From Alcaligenes pakistanensis (lineage in GTDB: Bacteria > Pseudomonadota > Gammaproteobacteria > Burkholderiales > Burkholderiaceae_B), in NCBI RefSeq assembly GCF_014652815.1, contig NZ_BMZN01000004.1, positions 437,137 through 501,136 of the forward strand: a stretch of 64,000 nucleotides of DNA, written 5' to 3'. Shown one piece after another: positions 1 to 8,906 of this stretch. Positions within the stretch are counted from its first letter, which is position 1, and every line of letters starts with the position of its first letter. Below the pieces are notes generated by a model. It made no database searches. It was not told the origin of the DNA and saw only the letters and a list, made by a program, of their open reading frames with translations. The position numbers were made by a program, and so were the translations under genes.

Positions 1-1386
1 CAAGGTCAAACCATATAACGATGCCGCATCAATTAAATTACTCGCATAATAACGCGCTAATTTCGTGACACGATCCTCTTGCTCGTCCAATTTTAATTTA
101 CGGCTGGCACATTGTTTGTCGTCCGTGCCCGCTTCGCACAGCGCGTCGTAATTTCGGTGCAGCAATTCCACAAACAAGACATCGTCTTTCAGCTTGGTGC
201 ACAGGAAAGAACCCAGCTCCAGGTTGGCGCGAATAGCTTGGTCACGCATTTCTTCTTGACGCAGATTGGCCGCCCGTAAATCCCCTTCCAATTGCTTTAA
301 TTGAGCTTTCAGGGTGTCGTCTTCCAGGGTGCTGGCCAAGGAGCTCAGACGCTGCACGGCCGATTCCTCCGCCGGTGCATTCGGGTTGGCGGTGCCTTGT
401 TCGGTGCCTAAAGCTTGCCAACTTTTTTCAATCGCCTGCACACGTTCGCGCGAGGTCAAGGCAATCGACACCAAGGCTAGACGCATGCCGGTGCTCTTGG
501 ATTGGGTTGGGCCCTTGGGGCCGTAATACGGCAATTCCTTACGGGCCGAGGAACGCAGCGCTTCGGGCTTGGACAGGAAGTTACCGCCACGCACCACAAA
601 ACCGCCCGCCTGACCGTGTTGACGATCCAGCTTGTTCAGGCGGAACGATTCAAGAATCAGCTCGTCCACATTGCCCAACATGTCGTGCAGACCCAGCGGG
701 TTGGCTTTCAGCCGCCCCATCAATTGCACCGCACCATTAGAGGACTGCGAACCGGCATACCACTCGTATTCGTTCATGCCCTCCGGCATGGGGTAACGCA
801 CATCACGGAACTCGGCTGACGACAGGGTCGAGCCGCCCCGAGCCGCGTATTCCCATTCAATCTCCGTTGGCAAGCGCACAAAGCCAGCCAAGCCATCTTC
901 TTTGGGTAACTTGTCGGCTGCGTTCTCGCGCAGCCATTGGTTGTACAGATCGGAGAAACGCACGGCGTCCATCCAGCTGATCTCGGCTTGTGGCACGACC
1001 AGCGTGTTTTTGGGCGTGGGACACGTGGCTTCGGTCATGGCCTGATACTGCAATTTGTTCAGCTCGTACTTGGCCATCAAGTAGTAGCGCGAAGACCCGG
1101 CTTTGCTATCGGTAAAGCTGCCAGCGATGAACTCGGGGCGCTTGTGTTCGATATAGCCCCACTCCTCGGCTTCCTGGCCAACCACCACGCGCATATCATC
1201 CAAGGGGCCAGCCACTGGCACGCCCACACGGCGAAACACCATCGCACCTTCGCAGGGCATGGGCAAGATCACATCGCCCTCAGCCGGCTTGGGGTTGTAG
1301 TACTTCTCGTCCCACGGAGCAGCCTGAGCCACTGCGCTGACACCCAGCAGCAGACTTGCCGCACTGAACAAAGGATTAAATTTCAC
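1..1386 (-). CDS. SUMF1/formylglycine-generating-enzyme-like secreted protein (3' end outside window)
   Basis: The frame is open from a GTG at 1386 to the left edge, so the C-terminus is missing. It begins with a signal peptide (MKFNPLFSAASLLLG...AQA), predicting export. A SUMF1/FGE-sulfatase-type domain follows, recognised by RLPTEIEWEYAARGG, GLHDMLGNVDE and VVRGGNFLS. Family members are oxygenases or, often, non-catalytic binding modules. After it comes a charged, probably helical segment. The start overlaps the permease stop by 11 bases, marking it as a late gene of the srf-like operon. The typical GNVWEW is GNVDEL here, so catalytic activity is doubtful. Substrate unknown. Confidence 0.82.
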   Translation of the reverse strand, partial: MKFNPLFSAASLLLGVSAVAQAAPWDEKYYNPKPAEGDVILPMPCEGAMVFRRVGVPVAGPLDDMRVVVGQEAEEWGYIEHKRPEFIAGSFTDSKAGSSRYYLMAKYELNKLQYQAMTEATCPTPKNTLVVPQAEISWMDAVRFSDLYNQWLRENAADKLPKEDGLAGFVRLPTEIEWEYAARGGSTLSSAEFRDVRYPMPEGMNEYEWYAGSQSSNGAVQLMGRLKANPLGLHDMLGNVDELILESFRLNKLDRQHGQAGGFVVRGGNFLSKPEALRSSARKELPYYGPKGPTQSKSTGMRLALVSIALTSRERVQAIEKSWQALGTEQGTANPNAPAEESAVQRLSSLASTLEDDTLKAQLKQLEGDLRAANLRQEEMRDQAIRANLELGSFLCTKLKDDVLFVELLHRNYDALCEAGTDDKQCASRKLKLDEQEDRVTKLARYYASNLIDAASLYGLTL

Positions 1387-2584
1387 GCAAACTCTCCGCA
1401 GGTTGAACTCTGACCGCTCGCCATGCCCCTATCGCCGCAACGACACAGGCCAAGCCCATCACCATTAATAAGGCATAGACAGCGTGGGCGAAGGTGATAC
1501 GAGACACGAAATCGGTCTGGAGCCCGTCTCCCACCAATAGTTGATTGAACAAGGTACTACCCAGGCCATACAGGCCTAGTCCCAAGGCATAGGCGATCAC
1601 GCTAAGCAGAATCGCCTGAATCAGCACGTAGCGGATGACTCCGCCGCTATCAATGCCCAACAAGCGCAAGACCGCCAGATCTTTGCGTTTGCGGTCTACG
1701 TTCGCCAGAAATGCGCCGCCCAGAGAGGCCGCGCAACCCACAATGGCCGTCAGGGCAATCACGCCAAAAATCAAGCTTAAGACCCGGTTGATGGCGCGCA
1801 CGTTCTCAATATCGGCATAGCGGCTGGCAACTGGAATGTTCTGCTGCTCCAAGCCCTTGGCCACCTGTCCAACCTGATCAATGGAGCTGGCATAGACACG
1901 AGCGCGAGCGTATAGCACCGGCATGTCGGCCGCCAAGGGCTGGCCTGTCATCAAGGCAAAATCGGGAATTTGAAATCCATCGCGGGCATATTCCAGAGCC
2001 AGCAAGGTCTCCGGAGCCACAAACATAGCGGGGCGCGAATAACGGTGCTCAGCCAGAACATCCACCACATTCATGGCTTTGTCGCCATATTCCAGTCGGC
2101 CATCCAGACGGCGGCTCAAGCGCAAATGCACCGGCTCACCCAGCGTCCAACCCAACCTGCGAGCCGCTTCCTGAGTAAGGATGATTTCATTAGGAGCTAG
2201 ATCGCGGGCCTGACTCTGCAGCAAAGGATCGCCCTGCGCGCTGGCAAGCACTTCGACACTTTCCAGAAAGCGGCGTCGGTCCAGACGTAGATCGGCCTGA
2301 GTATTCAGGGAGCGCGTCATCCCAATGGCATAACCCACACCCGGAGTCTGGCGCAGCGTCTCTAACCATGCCTGATCAAAGCTGCCGCTGCTCAGCATCT
2401 TCACTTCCAGATTACGCGGGTCTTGCAGCAGTTCTTGCTGTAACTGGGTGACAACGCCGTGCTTCAAACCAAACAGCAAAAGCAAGGGGGCCACCACCGC
2501 CACCATGGCGGCGACCATGCAAAAGGAGATACGCCAATCAAAGCGCAGGTCGGCCCAGGCCAGGCGAAAGACGTTTAGAAGCAT
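1376..2584 (-). CDS. FtsX/MacB-type ABC transporter permease
   Basis: 402-residue inner-membrane protein with one N-terminal membrane segment (about residues 18-40), a large periplasmic domain, then three C-terminal segments (about 265-295, 315-340, 365-390). This is the topology of FtsX/LolC/MacB-family permeases, which usually do mechanical work in the envelope rather than classical transport. The ATG overlaps the end of the preceding ATPase gene by 10 bases, so the two surely form one module. It lies between the ATPase and the SUMF1-like gene. Substrate unknown; lipoprotein extraction or regulation of a periplasmic partner are the family precedents. Confidence 0.87.
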   Translation of the reverse strand: MLLNVFRLAWADLRFDWRISFCMVAAMVAVVAPLLLLFGLKHGVVTQLQQELLQDPRNLEVKMLSSGSFDQAWLETLRQTPGVGYAIGMTRSLNTQADLRLDRRRFLESVEVLASAQGDPLLQSQARDLAPNEIILTQEAARRLGWTLGEPVHLRLSRRLDGRLEYGDKAMNVVDVLAEHRYSRPAMFVAPETLLALEYARDGFQIPDFALMTGQPLAADMPVLYARARVYASSIDQVGQVAKGLEQQNIPVASRYADIENVRAINRVLSLIFGVIALTAIVGCAASLGGAFLANVDRKRKDLAVLRLLGIDSGGVIRYVLIQAILLSVIAYALGLGLYGLGSTLFNQLLVGDGLQTDFVSRITFAHAVYALLMVMGLACVVAAIGAWRAVRVQPAESLREI

Positions 2585-3288
2585 GAGCTTGCCGCCTCAG
2601 GGACGAAAATACTCAAGCCCGGTTCCAACTTAGCCTGCAAACAGGGAATGGAGAACTCGCTCAAGCTATCCCAATCGTGCGAGACCAGCAGAACCGCCAG
2701 CTGCAATTCCTTGGCCAGACTGAAAAAAAGCTGGAATACATTGTGAGCTGTTTCAGGGTCCAGCGCTGCAGTGGGCTCATCAGCCAACACCAGACCAGGG
2801 GCATGGGCAATGGCACGCGAAAAAGCCACGCGCTGGCGTTCGCCAATGGACAAGGCGCTGGGGTACAGACTCAGCAGACGGTCCAGTTTCAAGGTAGAAA
2901 TGGCCGCATCCAGGTGATCGGCCTTGACGGGCAGTCCCAGCAATCGACGTGGCAAAACCATGTTGTCCCACACCGACAGGTACGGCAGCAAGCCGCCGTT
3001 TTGCAGCACAAAGCCCAGGTTTCTGGCCCGCCATTGGGCCAAATCAGACTCTCGTCCGCTGGCGTACAAGGCATTAATATCCTTGGCTTCTTGCCCCAAG
3101 GTGAACACTTGAGCCTGAGTGGGTCGCAGCAATAGCCCCAAGGTTTCCAGCAGCGTGCTTTTGCCGCAGCCACTGACGCCGGTGACGGCCACAATCTGAC
3201 CCGCGTCCAGAGCAAGCTCGGGCAGTTGTACACGAAAAGCCTGAGGGCCTTGCCCCCGAGATACCTCTAGCTGCTTGATGCGAAGCAT
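2575..3288 (-). CDS. ABC transporter ATP-binding protein (LolD/MacB-like)
   Basis: 237-residue cytosolic ATPase. Walker A is GVSGCGKST (about residue 37), the signature loop is LSIGERQR, and Walker B with its glutamate is LVLADEPTAALD, followed by the H-loop LLVSHDWD. All catalytic motifs are intact. Size and motif flavour match the LolD/FtsE/MacB group that partners with FtsX-like permeases, and the next gene encodes exactly such a permease with an overlapping start. It begins one base after the vWA gene ends, so it belongs to the same transcription unit. Confidence 0.92.
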   Translation of the reverse strand: MLRIKQLEVSRGQGPQAFRVQLPELALDAGQIVAVTGVSGCGKSTLLETLGLLLRPTQAQVFTLGQEAKDINALYASGRESDLAQWRARNLGFVLQNGGLLPYLSVWDNMVLPRRLLGLPVKADHLDAAISTLKLDRLLSLYPSALSIGERQRVAFSRAIAHAPGLVLADEPTAALDPETAHNVFQLFFSLAKELQLAVLLVSHDWDSLSEFSIPCLQAKLEPGLSIFVPEAASSCF

Positions 3289-3289
3289 G

Positions 3290-5284
3290 TCAGGGCATCA
3301 TTTCCAAGGGCACGGGGTAAACGTCATCACGTGCATCGGCCCCTTCGGCCAACGACACCCAACGATCCGCATCCGCGTTATAGCGCTCGTAATAGCGCAA
3401 CTTGGTGCTCAGGTCTCGAATGAATTTCTCCTGACTCAAGGCGTCCCAGCTGGCCCAGGTGTCCTCATCCAAGGTCAGCACGGCGCTTTGGTAAGGCAGG
3501 TCTTCCAGGTATTCACTCATCAAGCCCAGTTCAGCCAACTTGGTGCCCTTCTCTTGCTTCAAGGTGCTGGGGTCGGCCCCCATGGCGGCGGCTACCGAGC
3601 GCAGGCGGTTAAACATATCGGTGGGCGAGATCATGCCTTCGTTGGCTGCATCCAGAATCTGTTTGACCACATCGCTTAAGTCGCTTAGCTGCGCTTTGGT
3701 CAGCAAGACACGTACATCCGTGGTGGGGATGTTCTGGCGTACCAGATCGCGGTCGCTGATCCAGGCATGGAACACTTCAGGCGCCGTCGTGCCGGAGGTC
3801 TTACCCAGGTAAGCCAGGCGCATGGCATGGCCAATCAGCTCGGCGTCGGACATCATCTGGTCGGTTGTCTTATCGCCAGTTTCCGTAGCATGCGCCGCGC
3901 TGCCAATAGCATCACCGCCTTGATAGGCGACTTTGACCTGCTCGGTAATCGCCGTTGCCAGGCTATCGACCATCTTGCCAAACTGGTTCACGTCCCCTGC
4001 ATTGACGGGGTAATACAAGGACGTTTGCGTGCCACTGTAGGTGGACAGTTCGCGATATTGATCTTCCGCCTTGGCATGGTTGTTCTTGCCCGAAGGGGTT
4101 TTCAAATGCAGGGTGTAGATCGCCACGCCCGGCTTAGCCGCTTCGATACGCAGTTGCGGGGCGTCCAGCCCAGTGGACGAATATTTATTACTGCCTTCCA
4201 GCGCACCGGCATCAGTAATCAGCACAACATAACGCGCGCCAAAGGCATTCCAGTCCACCTTATCCAAGGCTTCCAGCACGCCGGCGTAAGCATCTTCGTC
4301 GTAAGCAACCGTAGAAACCTTGGCCTGCTTCAGGTCAGCGACTTTATCCAGAAAGTCCTTACTGCTGGTCACGGAGTTGGGGTCCGCATACACATGGGTC
4401 AGGTACTCAATGCCGGGGGCAGCGTCCATATTAGAGCGGAACGCGATCAAGCCAAATTTGACCTGATCGGACAGACCTTGCTCTTCCACCTTGGTATAGA
4501 CCTTGCGCACGGCCTCGCGGGTGCGGTCAATGTACGGGTCCATGGAAATAGTGGAGTCAATGACAAAGACCACCGCCGCACTAAAGCCCTTGATCTGCGA
4601 TGTGCGTTGGGCGGCATCCTGATCTTGGGCCTGCTCTGGTTCTTTGTTGGCGGCATCCGGCTCTTTTTGATCTGCCGTGTGTTTGGTCACCGAAGCCACA
4701 TTCAGCAAACGGGTACGAAAGCCGTTTTCAGTCATGACCTCTTCACCGCTCAAGACAGGCAAAAGGTAGAACTGTTCCTGTACATCCACAAAGTACTCAG
4801 GCTCTTGCGCCAGCACGCCATCGGCCTGCGAGTCTTTACGCAGAGCCTGACGGATAGGGGCTACCAAGGTCGCCGGGTCGGGCGTATCCAGGACTTTTTC
4901 CAGCAACGTGCGCTCTTGAAAAAACAACATGCGGTCGCGGTTGGCCGGATTGGTAAAAGCCAAGGTCAACTGCATTTTCCAGTCCACCGTGCAGGCCTTA
5001 TCCAACCAGCCCACAGTCTTGCCCTGGCTATCCGGGCCCACCTGCACGCGCTCTGCCCCACCCTGCTCGTTACGCTGATAGATATAAAAGCGGCTGAAAG
5101 CAGGAACGGGCTTGCCCTGCTGCTCCGTTTCCGACGAAAACAGACGGCAGGACGGAGTAGTCAACACACGTTGATACAGCGTCTTCTTGCCCTCTTGCAG
5201 CAAGGGAGCCGCGGCCTGTGCCTGGCTTGCGCCCAACAGGAGCGCACCGAGCAAACTCAATCGAACAAGGGGACGCATCATCAT
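3290..5284 (-). CDS. Secreted von Willebrand factor A domain protein
   Basis: 664 residues with an N-terminal signal peptide (LLGALLLGASQAQAA), so probably periplasmic. A vWA domain spans about residues 235-450. Its metal-ion-dependent adhesion site reads VFVIDSTISMD (D243, T245, S247), a DxTxS form of the usual DxSxS, and later VVLITDAGA fits the distal MIDAS aspartate. A roughly 200-residue N-terminal and a 200-residue C-terminal helical region are not recognised. The start overlaps the upstream stop as ATGA, and AGGAG lies 8 bases before the first of three consecutive ATGs. vWA domains usually bind protein partners; the SUMF1-like product is an obvious candidate (inference). Confidence 0.88.
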   Translation of the reverse strand: MMMRPLVRLSLLGALLLGASQAQAAAPLLQEGKKTLYQRVLTTPSCRLFSSETEQQGKPVPAFSRFYIYQRNEQGGAERVQVGPDSQGKTVGWLDKACTVDWKMQLTLAFTNPANRDRMLFFQERTLLEKVLDTPDPATLVAPIRQALRKDSQADGVLAQEPEYFVDVQEQFYLLPVLSGEEVMTENGFRTRLLNVASVTKHTADQKEPDAANKEPEQAQDQDAAQRTSQIKGFSAAVVFVIDSTISMDPYIDRTREAVRKVYTKVEEQGLSDQVKFGLIAFRSNMDAAPGIEYLTHVYADPNSVTSSKDFLDKVADLKQAKVSTVAYDEDAYAGVLEALDKVDWNAFGARYVVLITDAGALEGSNKYSSTGLDAPQLRIEAAKPGVAIYTLHLKTPSGKNNHAKAEDQYRELSTYSGTQTSLYYPVNAGDVNQFGKMVDSLATAITEQVKVAYQGGDAIGSAAHATETGDKTTDQMMSDAELIGHAMRLAYLGKTSGTTAPEVFHAWISDRDLVRQNIPTTDVRVLLTKAQLSDLSDVVKQILDAANEGMISPTDMFNRLRSVAAAMGADPSTLKQEKGTKLAELGLMSEYLEDLPYQSAVLTLDEDTWASWDALSQEKFIRDLSTKLRYYERYNADADRWVSLAEGADARDDVYPVPLEMMP

Positions 5285-6324
5285 TGACTCAACTCCTGGA
5301 AGCGGGCCTTGGCTTGCGCATTATCGGGTTCGGACAACAAAACGGTTTCATACCAATACGCGGCAGTCGCCGGGTTGGGTTTGCTAAAGCAAGCGTGTGC
5401 CTGATGATCTTTGGGGTCGTACTCGCGCGCGTAGGCCATGGCAATTTTCACATCACCGGACTGCGCCTTGTTCACGTACAAGCGCTGGGCCACATCACAC
5501 TGCTCCGCCTTCTTGGCTTCTTCAATAACAGCCAACCATTGCTCGGAGGTCTTGGTTTCTTTCACGCACTCTTGTACAAACTGCAGACCGGGGCGATCGG
5601 CCAGCTTGTCCATGGAACACGCATCGGTCGCAACTACGGCAGGCTTATCCTCCGGCGCATCCGCCACAGCAGGACTGTCCTTGGCTGATTGGCTATAGAA
5701 CCAGTAGCCTGCGCCAGCCAGAATCAGCAACAGCACGACCAGTGCAATCCATTTACCCATGCCGCCCTTTTTGGCCGGAGGGGCCACAGGGGCAGGTGCT
5801 GGTGGTTCCACTACGGGGGCAGGCGCTTCTACCGGTATCGGCTCTGGAGCGGGTTCCACTACCTCAAGCACTGGGGGCGTTTCAAGGACTGGCTCGGGAG
5901 CAGGCGCTTCGGGAGCGGCCACCGGCATCGTCAATTCCATGGCCTGGGCATTGCCACCGGCCGTAGACGGCAAAATCGCCTTATCCAGTTTTACCGGGCT
6001 TTTACCCAACTCCCGACCATCAGCCGTAGCCAGCGTGAATTGATAGGCATCGCTGGAGTTGGCCAGCAGCGAATCCACAATATCTGGACCCAGTAAAACC
6101 GCGATGCCGTCTTCATGTTCGACCCAGCCTTGCTGAGGCAACCAACGCAGGGACGCATCCCAGCTTTGGGCCGAATGCAGGTAATAGCTGTTCTGGCTAC
6201 GCTGAATGGCGATGGAGTAATCGCCCAGTTCAAGCTCATCATCTTCATCCACGCTACGCACATACAAACGAGCACGGCCCGGGACGGCAGGCTCCAAGGC
6301 CTGCAAATTGAATCTTAATTTCAT
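5281..6324 (-). CDS. Single-pass membrane protein with Pro/Ala/Glu-rich linker
   Basis: 347 residues. An N-terminal domain of about 115 residues with many beta-type segments (resembling a forkhead-associated or beta-sandwich module, not proven) is followed by a linker rich in Pro, Ala, Glu and Val (135-185). Then come a membrane segment (about 192-210) and a C-terminal domain with helical, TPR/Sel1-like repeats ending in ARFQELSQ. The lack of a signal peptide and the KKGGMGK before the helix suggest a cytosolic N-terminus and periplasmic C-terminus. ATGA overlaps join it to srfC upstream and the vWA gene downstream. Function unknown; a cytosol-to-periplasm connector is plausible. Confidence 0.82.
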   Translation of the reverse strand: MKLRFNLQALEPAVPGRARLYVRSVDEDDELELGDYSIAIQRSQNSYYLHSAQSWDASLRWLPQQGWVEHEDGIAVLLGPDIVDSLLANSSDAYQFTLATADGRELGKSPVKLDKAILPSTAGGNAQAMELTMPVAAPEAPAPEPVLETPPVLEVVEPAPEPIPVEAPAPVVEPPAPAPVAPPAKKGGMGKWIALVVLLLILAGAGYWFYSQSAKDSPAVADAPEDKPAVVATDACSMDKLADRPGLQFVQECVKETKTSEQWLAVIEEAKKAEQCDVAQRLYVNKAQSGDVKIAMAYAREYDPKDHQAHACFSKPNPATAAYWYETVLLSEPDNAQAKARFQELSQ

Positions 6325-8906
6325 GCCACGCTCTTATTCGTAAACCGTTCCAAAATACGTCCCAAAGCCTGATTTTGTTCCAGGCTCAGTTCGCGGCCAC
6401 CTTCATAACCGGCGTTATGCAAGGTGGTGTGTGCCAATGCGGCAATCCATTGTTCAAAAAAGCTCAAGCCGTGATCTTGAGGCTCTGCAGGCAAAGCTGG
6501 CATCCCATCCTGGCCAAAGGCCTTAGGCGTGGTGAAGAAGTCTTGGCTGGCCTTGTCCCCTTTCAGGTAGAACCAGGTCACAAACTCGCTGATCGTCATG
6601 GCCACATTGCAGACTTGACGGTCAGCCAGACGCTCGCGACGCACACCGCTTTGGCGGCGCTTGGTCAAGACCGCCAGCAGCTTGCCCTGTAGATCCCAAC
6701 GGTCCGACGCCACAATCAATTCCTCGACCACGCTGGAGAGCAAATCGACCGGCATACGCAGCACGTTCTGATTGATACGGCTGGCGGGCAATTCACGCAG
6801 CTGGCTCAACCAAGTGCGGTACACCAGATCGGCATATTGCTGCTCGAACGGCTGTTCCTGGGTCAGAACGCCCGGCTCATCCGGCTCGGACTTGCTGGAG
6901 CCCAAACTTAAAAACAATTCGCGCAAAGTGTCTTGAGGCACATGCAAGGCTGCCAAGAGTTCGCCCACAATGGCGCGATAGGCAGGCAATTGCTCGCGAA
7001 ACAGCTTGGCCAAAGCCTCTTTGACCACGGACTGCTGATCGCCGTCCTGGCTATACCAGGAATGCAGAGACTTTTTAACCAGGGTTTCATGCAGGCTGCG
7101 GAACTGCTCTTGCAGACGCATCAGTTTGAAGTCCAGGCCGCCAATCTGGGCCACATAAGCGCGCAGGCGTTGCATACCGCCATCGTTCAAAGCCAGCATG
7201 GCATCCCAGGCTTGGGCCGGATCGCTCAGTTGTTGTGCAAGCAGCGGATTTTCAATAAAGCTGCCACGCATACGATCCATTTTCTCGGCGACAGACGCGG
7301 TAATGGACAGCTCCTGACTCTCAGTGTTCAGGTCGATAAAGGGCGTGGGCATGCCCGGCTTGCGCACCAAAAAGGTATTGGAAAATGGACTATCTGGCTT
7401 CCATTGCTGCAACCATTCACAATGGCCGAAGCGCTCCTTGAAGCTCATCTTCATCAGGCCATCCCAGCTATCACGCACCTGGGCATCATCCTGAATCAGG
7501 GAAGCGCCAATGCGTTTGTCGAACATGGTGATGGCCCACATCAGGCCCACTTTGCGGTTTTCCCGCTCCTGCGGGGTGGCACCTTGGGTGCGATGAACCC
7601 AGCGCGTCAGCACAGGTTCTACATCTTTCACATCGCTTTGCTTGTCCGACGCGGTACACATGACCAAGCCATTCATTTCCTGCTGGTCGGTATAGCGCTC
7701 AAACAGATACGCCACTTTGCCGCGCAGAATCAGTTGCGAGGCAGGGTTGCCACCACTACTTTCCGATGCAGCGCCCGCGTCCTGCACAGAGCGGATGTTC
7801 AAACGTCCGCGATAACCGGGAAAGTCCAGCAAATCTACCTTGTCGACGCCACCGGCCTGAGTTTCGCCCATCAAGGGGAAAGTCAGCTCGACAGTAAGAG
7901 CGGCCAAGTGCGCCAAAGGCACTTCTACAGCTTGTGCAGCTGCCAGGTATTGACCGTCCTGCTCACGCACCGGCAAAACGCTCAGGCTTTTCTCTGTAGG
8001 ACTGCCCAGAGACTCCAGCACGTCCACGTTCATGATGCTGTCTTGCTGCACAAAAGCATCGCCTTCGCGACGAATCAAAGCGGTCAGCGGTGCGTAAACT
8101 TTGGAGGGGTGGCCTAGCGCTTGCAGCACCTTAGCCAGACCGATATACAGTTCGCTCAGTTCGGCTTGCTCGCCCCATAGGATCGAGAATAACTGGGCCC
8201 GGTCTTCCAGACGCAAGCTGGGGGCCAGATTAATGACCTCCGGCCAGTACGTGCTGTCGAGCAAACGCGTGGTATTGCCAAAACTGCTGCGCACGTAATC
8301 CCACAGGGATACCGCATCATCGGCACTCAGGCCTTTATCGGCAGCGCCAGCACGGCCTTTAAGCGAATCGATCAGCGCCTTGATCCGCTCCGACGAGAAG
8401 ACGTAGCCAACCTGTTCTTTGTCAAAGTCATTGAAATAACTGTTGACCAGAATTTTGACCATATCGACTTCAGAAAAAATCTGCAGTTCGACCGGATAGG
8501 CATCAGGGCCAGCAGTGGCATTACGGCTGAAACGAGTCACCAAACCGGTGGCTTCTTTACCGCCCCCAGGCGGGTTTACATGCCGCAGAAAGTCGATCGT
8601 CTGGCCTCCATAATTGGTTTCCAGACGGCCATTATTACCGGCGGCCAGGCTGGAAATCAGGTAGGACTTACCGGCTTGCGACAGCCCGAAAAAGCCAATC
8701 GTCATGGGGCGGCCCGACACCACACCCAAGCTACGGGCAGTGTTACGGGCTCGGCGCAGTTCCAGCACTAGGCTGTCTGCCTGGGCGTTCAAGCGCTGCG
8801 AGGAACCGCGAGCCTGTGTCACCCAGTCGATAGCCTCTCCGGCACCTTGGTATACGTTCTGCCAGTCCTGGCACAAATGCTGCTGTAAGGTCGTCATGTC
8901 CATCAT
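6321..8906 (-). CDS. srfC: SrfC-family putative virulence factor, GTPase-like
   Basis: 861-residue cytosolic protein of the SrfC family. It carries a P-loop GLSQAGKS (residues 74-81) and a G3-like DFPG (361-364), both as in GTPases/dynamin-like proteins, with a very long insert between them. The remainder is largely helical. The family is named after SsrB-regulated genes of Salmonella; its biochemical role is not established. The start overlaps the srfB stop (ATGATGG around TGA) and its own stop overlaps the next ATG, so translation is coupled on both sides. GTP rather than ATP binding is inferred from the motif style. Confidence 0.9.
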   Translation of the reverse strand: MMDMTTLQQHLCQDWQNVYQGAGEAIDWVTQARGSSQRLNAQADSLVLELRRARNTARSLGVVSGRPMTIGFFGLSQAGKSYLISSLAAGNNGRLETNYGGQTIDFLRHVNPPGGGKEATGLVTRFSRNATAGPDAYPVELQIFSEVDMVKILVNSYFNDFDKEQVGYVFSSERIKALIDSLKGRAGAADKGLSADDAVSLWDYVRSSFGNTTRLLDSTYWPEVINLAPSLRLEDRAQLFSILWGEQAELSELYIGLAKVLQALGHPSKVYAPLTALIRREGDAFVQQDSIMNVDVLESLGSPTEKSLSVLPVREQDGQYLAAAQAVEVPLAHLAALTVELTFPLMGETQAGGVDKVDLLDFPGYRGRLNIRSVQDAGAASESSGGNPASQLILRGKVAYLFERYTDQQEMNGLVMCTASDKQSDVKDVEPVLTRWVHRTQGATPQERENRKVGLMWAITMFDKRIGASLIQDDAQVRDSWDGLMKMSFKERFGHCEWLQQWKPDSPFSNTFLVRKPGMPTPFIDLNTESQELSITASVAEKMDRMRGSFIENPLLAQQLSDPAQAWDAMLALNDGGMQRLRAYVAQIGGLDFKLMRLQEQFRSLHETLVKKSLHSWYSQDGDQQSVVKEALAKLFREQLPAYRAIVGELLAALHVPQDTLRELFLSLGSSKSEPDEPGVLTQEQPFEQQYADLVYRTWLSQLRELPASRINQNVLRMPVDLLSSVVEELIVASDRWDLQGKLLAVLTKRRQSGVRRERLADRQVCNVAMTISEFVTWFYLKGDKASQDFFTTPKAFGQDGMPALPAEPQDHGLSFFEQWIAALAHTTLHNAGYEGGRELSLEQNQALGRILERFTNKSVA

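Noticed and set aside
3767..5287. 506-residue plus-strand open frame opposite the vWA gene
   Set aside because: It is fully antisense to a well-supported gene, has no recognisable motif and a biased His/Arg/Gln composition typical of shadow frames.
6933..8117. 394-residue plus-strand open frame opposite srfC
   Set aside because: Antisense to a gene with clear GTPase motifs; no coding signature of its own.
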